A DNA stretch of 64,000 bases from the NCBI GenBank assembly GCA_947172415.1, contig OX359202.1, positions 5,380,899 through 5,444,898 on the forward strand, read 5' to 3'. Shown here piece by piece: positions 58,401-64,000 of this stretch. This stretch comes from Chondrosia reniformis. Taxonomy: Eukaryota; Porifera; Demospongiae; Chondrillida; Chondrillidae. Numbering within the stretch: position 1 is the first letter of the stretch; each line of letters begins with the position of its first letter. The position numbers and the translations under genes were made by a program. The notes under the pieces were generated by a model. It was not told where the DNA came from, made no database searches, and saw only the letters and a list, made by a program, of their open reading frames with translations.

Positions 58401-61400
58401 ATACTGTAATTTTCTCTGCCTGTTCAGACGAATAGAGGAGATTGAGACTCGCATAGATGAGGCGTACAGGAAGACATTGGCCACTAAAGAAGATCGCATC
58501 AAGGAGCTACAGAAGAGATTAGATGAGTCATTCACTTCCAACCAGAAGCTTCAGGAGGAGGTCCAAACTATAAAGAAACAAACAAAGGTCCAGAGAATCA
58601 ATAGCACTCCTATTTCAAGTCCAATGGTGTCCAGAGCAGATAGACAAGCTACAGAGTATGTTGACTACTGGACCGTCCTGATTTTATTATTAATAACATA
58701 CGTATAATAATACACACACACAGTAATGACATTTATCCCTCCTAAAATATTCGCTCTAACCCCTTGAGGAAAGTGTCTTTATTCTCTGTACGTAACCTCG
58801 ACGTGTCAAACTTGTGACACGAGGGTGTGTCTGTGTGACAAGAATTATGGTCAATTTTGACTATTTAATCACCAAAAACAGCATGAAAACTCGATATTTA
58901 TCTAATAAAAGGATGGGCAGTTTGAACCAGCAGAGTTAAAACTACCTGAAAATGGCATAAAATATTTTTAGAAAATTTGGTTTTGTAGGCATTTTAATAG
59001 CAAGCAAATACGTATATTGAACCCGGTTGCACCATCACTATTCTATTTTGTCCCCCAATTGTGATATTTTCTTAACAAAGCCATGTGTACATACATACAC
59101 ACGCACCTGTTACATATTTACATGCACGCATGTACGAAATTTATTTTCTTTCCCATTCTGACTGTCTCTGGTGTTCCACAGAGAATCACCTCTTCATGCT
59201 GTCCTCACTGTTGGTCCTTCTGACCTGGCCAGATTGAAGGAGAAGGCAGGTGAAAATAGCAGACTAAAGGACAAGATGGAGGCTCTGAAGGAAGACGTAA
59301 GTGTTTGTCATGTTAACGTTGATGATCCAGTTCAGCTATATTATGTTGACCTAGTTCAGCTACGTATATTAGATGATTCATATTATGTTCATGATCCAGT
59401 TTAGCTATATTATGTCCAAATCAGTATCTTTTAATAAGTTGTTATATACTACGTACATATGTGTATGTTATGTACATATATGTATAATTATGTGTATATT
59501 ATTGAACTCTGCAGAACCAAGGTCTTGTAGCCGAATTAATGGACTCCAGAGCTCTCAATCAGGAGATGGAGGCCTCCAACATTAGACTGCAGGACCGATG
59601 TTCAGTAAGTTGAGATTGTGCTTGTGTAGACTTACGTAGAAGTACATTATGTACGTACGTTCATACGTATGGTGGAAATATAATACTATATTATGCCTGC
59701 AAAGCAAGTGACATACGTAAGTCTTATCTTGGTTGGAAGACTGAAATCCTGTATCATAGCCTTTGGACAGCTCAATGCAATTAACTTCCTTTCCATTATG
59801 TATGTACTTTTCTTCTTTGTATTAACTTTCCTCTTCTTGTTTTATTGTGATTACTTGTGGTTGGTTATCACTTTGATTATTCGTGCATTAGAGTGCATGC
59901 CATGTGCTTCATCCTCAATGACTATCTGTTCCTTTCAGATGCAAGAGCAGATGATATCAAATTTGGAGGAACAGAACAGGACGATGCTGCAGCAAGTCAA
60001 CACTCTGTTGGAACAGAACAGAGAGCTTCTCATGAAGACACTCTCCAATCAGGACAAGTACCAGGAGGATGAAAGAGCATTCAAGTAATGATTGGATATT
60101 ACTAAATATTGTTATAATTATACTTACCCTATGCATGTCTACAATATAAATAGATGTTTCACTCTACAGTATCATAATACATTATACTGTATGTAATGTG
60201 TATAAAATAGACTGCAAAGCTTTCTAGACTTGCCCCATAGCTCATTAACCTTATATGTATTGTAATTGTTTATTTCCTCAAACTCTGATGTGTGTGAAAA
60301 TTCATTTCATTCCCTTATATAGAGGTAAGGTGGAACAGCTGGAGTATGCCAGATCTCATCTTGCCCAGGAGCTTGAGGCACAGAAGAAGGAAGCCGTAAT
60401 GAGAGAATTAGAGCTATTTAAGAAACAGCAGAAGAAACCAGGTATCATTAAGAGAGGATTACATAAACTGAACAAGAAGATCAAAGTGAGGGAAATGTGT
60501 TGAATACGTATACTGTGACTACATTGTCTATAATTATTTGTTATCTTACATTTATACAAGTACGTAAATGATACAAGAGAAACAAGTATCAACTTTTGAT
60601 CTGTATCACTGATTTATAATACTATATAGCCAGTTTTAGTGTAATGAAAGGTTTGATCTTTTGTTTATAATGTTCAATTATGTTTTTATTATATTACTAT
60701 GTACGTACGTGTGTACTAATATTTGTTTTTATACCCTGGGCTTTCTGTGAGGTACGTAGCTGTATATTTGCTATGTTGAGCTTCAATATAACATAACTGA
60801 TACGTACTTAATGACTTAAATTACCTGCTAATGACATGTGACATCTTTATCGTATTCATCTCAACTCAGGGTCGCCAAAGTACCTCCCAATCAACTGTTG
60901 CTATAGACGGGTTTGGTCACTCTAGAAGTGGTACCTTCACCACAACTGTCTCCTACACATCTGGTATCTCAGGGATGATGAGACAGGATAGCAACGCTTC
61001 TGTGGACGAGGAACAGTCTCTCTCACCCAGCACAGGGCCTTCCGAGGGAGACCTCCATGATCCTAATCTCTTCCCTCCCATGAACAGCAGCCCGAAGACT
61101 CCAGGTAGACAGTCTGGTGGTAGAGCACACACGCTACCGAGGATGGGAATGGACGATGTCTCGTTTAGTAGTAAGACGACGCCAGGCAGGGATGTACTGA
61201 CCCTGGAGGACTTTCTTGCTGAAGATGACACACCAAAAACTAAGGTAACCATAGCAACAACAGACAAATCACAACCTTCTAACTTCCCAAAAGGAATAGT
61301 GGTATGAAGTAATGTTACTCAATCTATTCAGGATATTGCATAATCAACATAACTACATTATTGACATATCCTATTAGATACATATTGCATTACTACATAC

Positions 61401-62350
61401 ATATGTTTACCCATTAAAACTACTTGCCACAATTAATTGTAGATTAGCATTAGGAAATATTAGGAACTGATTACTGCTAATTTTCTTGTATTTCACAGAG
61501 GAGAGAGATTGAATTAAGCACTGTGTCTCACCACTTGTCACCAAGATCAATGAGCACTTCAAAGCAGTCACCAGTCAGTACCAGCAGTATTGAGCCGCGA
61601 TCAGAGAAGATTGAAATACCGAGCTTCCTCAAGAAAGGAGTCAGTCCTTCCCAGAAATCCAAGCGTGGTAACATATTTTTGGACCTTGGAGAACAACACA
61701 GCCAGGCTTCACAGCTTTCACAAGTTAGCAGTCACAGGGACTCCAACCTCTCCACCTCCTCCTCACACTCCTCCCGCTCGTCCGGAATGAATCGTCTGGT
61801 GGACTCTGGTTCCTTGAACCAAAACTTTAACAGTAACAATATGAACGGTACAGGTCAGTTTAAGCTTCATCCGACATCAGTTGTTCAGACAAGAGGGAGG
61901 GCCCACACACTGGACAGCACGGAGAGAAGGAACCCCGCCTCCAAGAGACCGCCAACTGGTTTTGCTGTCATGAGAGTTCCGGTCAGAGAATACCATTCAT
62001 CCGGAACATTGATCCCTAAAAACAGGCGAAGTGAAGAGTATTTTGACTCACCAAGAGAGACAAGGAACAGAAGGAAGTTAACACGCTCGACCTCAAATGA
62101 CATTTTGGTTGATTCTCCAGCTAGGAGGCGCTACAGCGAGATCCCGGCTGGATATCAACTGAGAAGAGCTTCCTCCGGAGATGTCCTGGATGATAACCAG
62201 AAGATATCTAGCTTGGCAGCTCTGACGAACATTGATGAAGTGGACAAGAAGAAATTAGATAGATCTGGACAGAGTGCTAAAGTGACATTAGACTTAAATA
62301 GTTCGGTAGGGTCTGGTAACTCCGCTTGGTATGACTATGGGGCTGTGTGA
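45292..62350 (+). CDS. CCDC88: CCDC88 family (Girdin/Daple) Hook-domain coiled-coil protein
   Basis: Thirty exons in phase, 1641 aa: 45292-45339, 46705-46784, 46852-46960, 47613-47682, 48990-49197, 49551-49626, 49872-49922, 50927-51060, 51307-51388, 51582-51831, 52252-52384, 53410-53471, 53728-53797, 54211-54379, 54571-54828, 55358-55548, 56058-56226, 56633-56743, 56962-57185, 57503-57582, 57676-57736, 57806-57977, 58052-58200, 58428-58655, 59182-59296, 59515-59604, 59939-60084, 60323-60485, 60870-61244, 61499-62350. Residues 1-~171 are the Hook (microtubule/dynein-adaptor type) domain: FLQSPMVSWVKTF, LPNVAII, LMMLLLGCVVQCE. Residues ~195-1233 are long coiled coil ending in the family's basic stretch (LLEQNRELLMKTL; KRGLHKLNKKIK). 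Residues 1234-1641 are a disordered Ser-rich tail with a GBA motif (1343-1349) and a C-terminal YGAV. In vertebrates the family couples G proteins, actin, Akt and Wnt/Dishevelled signalling. Human relatives are 1871-2028 aa. I chose the first ATG because the Hook domain starts there. Confidence 0.95.
46270..46710. repeat. TACGTA-rich microsatellite tract in CCDC88 intron 1
   Basis: The intron holds clusters of 'tacgtacgtatgtac', 'ctacgtacgtacata' and 'ctacgtacgtatg'. Comparable tracts occur in most larger introns of this gene (for example 51,900-52,250, 53,870-54,120, 54,990, 55,710-55,815). The rest of intron 1 (45,340-46,704) shows no gene. Confidence 0.75.
47390..47587. repeat. Long foldback element in CCDC88 intron 3
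   Basis: The arms start GGTACCTAT and extend about 70 bp with mismatches ('ttacaatttgagcat' pairs with 'atgctcaaattgtaa'). The loop contains 'gaagacctactggtcaaaatg', a core shared with the other foldbacks in this gene. Confidence 0.88.
47753..47878. repeat. Foldback element in CCDC88 intron 4
   Basis: Outer arms GATGGTTCATCTTTAGTC / GACTAAAGATGAACCATC are perfect. The inner arms GACCCTGGGGGTCTTCTTC / GAAGACCCCCAGGGTC also pair, giving a nested double hairpin. Confidence 0.92.
48342..48376. repeat. (AAT)n microsatellite
   Basis: About ten AAT units with a short interruption, in CCDC88 intron 4. Confidence 0.9.
48842..48962. repeat. 39-bp tandem repeat, three units
   Basis: Three near-identical 39-bp units ('actttgatagctggctactt' plus 'ctgcatgaagattcactac'). 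They end about 30 bp before the CCDC88 exon 5 acceptor. Confidence 0.92.
50220..50379. repeat. Foldback element in CCDC88 intron 7
   Basis: Arms of about 68 bp begin GAGATTCAAATGAACCTTGG and end in the complement (CTGAGGTTCATTTAAATCTC). The inner part reads 'aggaggtcttcatcag' / 'tgatgaagacctct', related to the intron 3 and 4 foldbacks. Confidence 0.9.
52400..52973 (-). mobile_element. 5'-truncated non-LTR retrotransposon, antisense in CCDC88 intron 11
   Basis: The minus strand from ~52,973 to 52,564 encodes the end of a non-LTR reverse transcriptase ORF: LRVYNAVVKPTLLYGSETWT, EMRYLRKVEGVTRMDR, GKRPRGRPRKRWEDDL. That is the post-RT region found in RTE/CR1-like elements. On this strand the element ends in an (ATTG)n tail, seen as 'caatcaatcaat' at 52,400-52,433. 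A 13-bp target duplication, GAGTATAGTACAT, flanks it at 52,387-52,399 and 52,974-52,986. Only ~0.57 kb of a multi-kb element is present; it cannot move on its own. Confidence 0.92.
55100..55225. repeat. Foldback-family relative in CCDC88 intron 15
   Basis: Contains 'gacattttgacctggagggtcttcttcag', the arm core of the other foldbacks, with weaker pairing ('ctctaaag' / 'ctttagag'). The adjacent 'aaggatttcttctaactgca' also occurs in EAPP intron 4 at ~44,037, so a second dispersed repeat abuts it. Confidence 0.65.
57228..57470. repeat. 23-35-bp minisatellite in CCDC88 intron 19
   Basis: About eight units share 'gtggatccactgaataagct' with variable spacers ('cct', 'ccaatgttattgt', 'gctccaatgttataattgt'). 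'gtggatccac' is itself palindromic. The array fills most of the intron and creates chance ORFs on both strands. Confidence 0.93.
61197..61217 (+). other. GBA (G-alpha-binding and activating) motif in CCDC88
   Basis: Codons 1343-1349 read LTLEDFL, followed by AEDDT. The GBA consensus is hydrophobic-S/T-hydrophobic-x-D/E-F-hydrophobic. Human Daple has VTLEEFLEESN and GIV/Girdin VTLQQFLEESN, so every consensus position is met. In vertebrates this helix binds G-alpha-i and promotes nucleotide exchange. Confidence 0.82.
62336..62350 (+). other. C-terminal PDZ-binding motif of CCDC88
   Basis: The protein ends WYDYGAV and then TGA. The Daple C-terminus (YGCV) binds the Dishevelled PDZ domain, while Girdin lacks it. 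YGAV keeps the hydrophobic last residue and the Tyr-Gly context. Confidence 0.72.
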
Positions 62351-62768
62351 TAGCTAGGGGCACTTTTGCAAGTTTGTTTTTCATTAAACACTTATCATTC
62401 AGCATTATACGTATGTACACATTTAATATGTATTTGTGGATATTTTTAAGTTCACTGCTTTGATTGATAACTAATATAGCATTCAAATACATTTGAGGTC
62501 AAAATTCAGCCAATCAATATTTCTGCTGCACTTTCATTGCTACTCCTGCACATTAGAGGATTTGAAGTAAAATATCAGTTTTTGAAAAATGAACATCAGG
62601 TACTGTACATAGCAAGTAGCATGGACTTTGATCGAGGCCATTTCTAATAGTTATATACCTCCTTCACACTTCTTCACTCGAAAAGATGAATGAGTGAAGT
62701 TGGTCTGTCTGTACGAGGCCAGCTATAAGGGCGTGGTCTGTGAAACCTCAAGGCTGGTTCTTAGAGAG
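62351..62768. promoter_or_regulatory. CCDC88-trehalase intergenic spacer
   Basis: 418 bp between the CCDC88 stop and the trehalase start, on the same strand. It must hold the CCDC88 3' end and probably the trehalase promoter. No TATA box or RNA gene seen. Confidence 0.5.
62383..62388 (+). terminator. Candidate poly(A) signal of CCDC88
   Basis: ATTAAA lies 33 nt after the stop codon. It is the closest canonical-like hexamer; the cleavage site cannot be placed. Confidence 0.4.
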
Positions 62769-64000
62769 ATGGCTGAACTATCTTTGTATTTGTCTGTTGT
62801 GTCGTTGTGTGCCTTGTGGAGCGTTTTGGGAGTATCTAGAGGAGAACACGCCTGCGAGAGGTGAGAGTTGTAATTAAATAACGTAGCACTTGGCTTCGAG
62901 GAAGTCGTTCAACTCTGTAGCAAATCCTCTTTTGTATGTCATAACTACTAATAGAAATAATATTTTCCGATGGCTACTCTTAATGACGAGATAGTCATGT
63001 AATTATAAATAGCTTTTATAATCAGTTACATCCTTAACCTCTAGATTTTTAAACTTGAATGAGCGTGCCCATATGAGCATGTTACCGACTTAGGCATGAG
63101 AATAGCAGTGCAGTCAACTCGTGGACATGCCATTACAGACACGTATATCGTACTATGCCACGCAAACTATATATACCGCATCTATGGTGCAGTAATCTAC
63201 TGACATTGTAGTGGCTGATGGATTAGCAAATCAGATTCCATGTAAGATTTTGGGGGATAACCTATAGGGACCAGCACATTCCTAATAAAGGAGCTGCTAC
63301 CCGAGTAGCATTTTAGGCCTTCTGAGATTCGTTCTAAAAGGTATATTTCTGGAACCACATTTCCCACGCATTTTCTCAGCATTGAATAGTATGTACATAT
63401 TTTAGATAGAACTACATGTATCTGTGTATTAGCAGACAGGAGAGCCTGCCTTGATATACTTACTGCAATTGTTGGAATGTATAGGAGAGGACTTTCCACC
63501 CCCAAATTGAATATGGAATGTAATTTATTGGACAGGCTGTTTTAATAGGAACAGTCTCACTCAAGACTTTGTTACATATTCATATACATTTTTATTATTA
63601 ATAATTTCTACTATATATGTATGCAAAACCCCTTGACATCAATACTTGTGCAACATCATCCTTTCTGTGTCCGTGTAGTGAGGTTTACTGTTATGGTAAC
63701 CTGTTGAGGAGGGTGCAGCTTGCTGATCTCTATGGAGACTCCAAGGAGTTTGTGGATAAACCAATGAAATATGATCCTGAAGCAGTCCTTGCTAATTTTA
63801 GTGTTTTGCCTGAAAATGCTAGTAGAGAAGAAATTAGACTGTTTGTTGAAGAAAACTTTCTGGCATCTGGCTCAGGGTTAGAGCAGTGGGCACCCCCTGA
63901 TTGGAAAAAGGAGTGAGTCCCATGATGGTCATGTGATGGTCACATGACTGTACATGGTCCTTTCCTCTTGAATACACAGACCAGCATTTTTATCAAAAAT
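62769..64000 (+). CDS. TREH: Trehalase, N-terminal part (runs off the window)
   Basis: Three exons are seen: 62769-62860, 63679-63912 and 63980-64000 (partial), all in phase. Exon 1 encodes a signal peptide (LSLYLSVVSLCALWSVLGVS then RGEHACE). Exon 2 reads SEVYCYGNLLRRVQLADLYG, DSKEFVDKPMKYDPEAVLANF and LEQWAPPDWKKE. Exon 3 begins EPAFLSK. The order Y-C-x-G-x-LL-x-x-VQ...LY, then K-x-FVD-x-P, then W-x-P-x-DW is the start of GH37 trehalases, which split trehalose into two glucoses outside the cell. The catalytic residues lie beyond the window. The first ATG is chosen because the signal peptide follows directly. Confidence 0.9.

Noticed and set aside
63197..63505. 102-codon minus-strand ORF in trehalase intron 1
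   Set aside because: Intronic, with no recognisable domain or repeat link; no support beyond being open.

Overview
This is a eukaryotic, almost certainly animal, window. The intron-rich genes use GT-AG splice sites, and their products match bilaterian EAPP, Girdin/Daple (CCDC88) and trehalase exon by exon. Compact genes, introns full of TACGTA-type palindromic microsatellites, and large intronless receptors with chlamydial-Pmp-like repeats suggest a demosponge, most likely Amphimedon queenslandica or a close relative. The species call is inference from memory of such genomes, not from a search.

Layout. Positions 1-41,000 are a repeat-dominated, recently duplicated region. It is built on a ~170-bp AT-rich satellite with two interleaved monomer types and higher-order repeats of 853 bp and 1,536 bp. 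Four near-identical copies of a ~1.08-kb non-satellite insert interrupt the satellite. Embedded in it are three long intronless minus-strand genes (9314-13168, 14759-18619, 36006-39857) that encode near-identical multipass membrane proteins with a Pmp-like beta-helix ectodomain. A dead or partial copy of the first exon of EAPP lies beside each 3' end, so the duplicated unit was 'receptor plus divergent EAPP 5' end'. The only intact EAPP lies after the last receptor. A 2.6-kb piggyBac-type derivative sits in the satellite at a duplicated TTAA site and has an unusual flipped module. Two side-by-side MITEs separate receptor C from EAPP.

Positions 41,368-64,000 are ordinary gene-dense sequence on the plus strand: EAPP (5 exons, 328 aa; its fourth intron carries a ~33-copy 28-bp minisatellite), CCDC88/Daple-like (30 exons, 1641 aa) and the first three exons of a secreted trehalase running off the right edge.

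The most interesting biology: (i) the sponge-type CCDC88 carries both a G-alpha-binding-and-activating (GBA) motif and a Daple-type C-terminal PDZ ligand; (ii) the receptor/EAPP array shows mosaic copies and a cluster of ectodomain changes in one copy; (iii) the piggyBac derivative keeps the N-terminal acidic region and C-terminal zinc-binding domain of a transposase without the catalytic core, and has an exactly TTAA-bounded inverted module; (iv) the ~1.08-kb insert has strong hairpins and a second, diverged ~171-bp periodicity.
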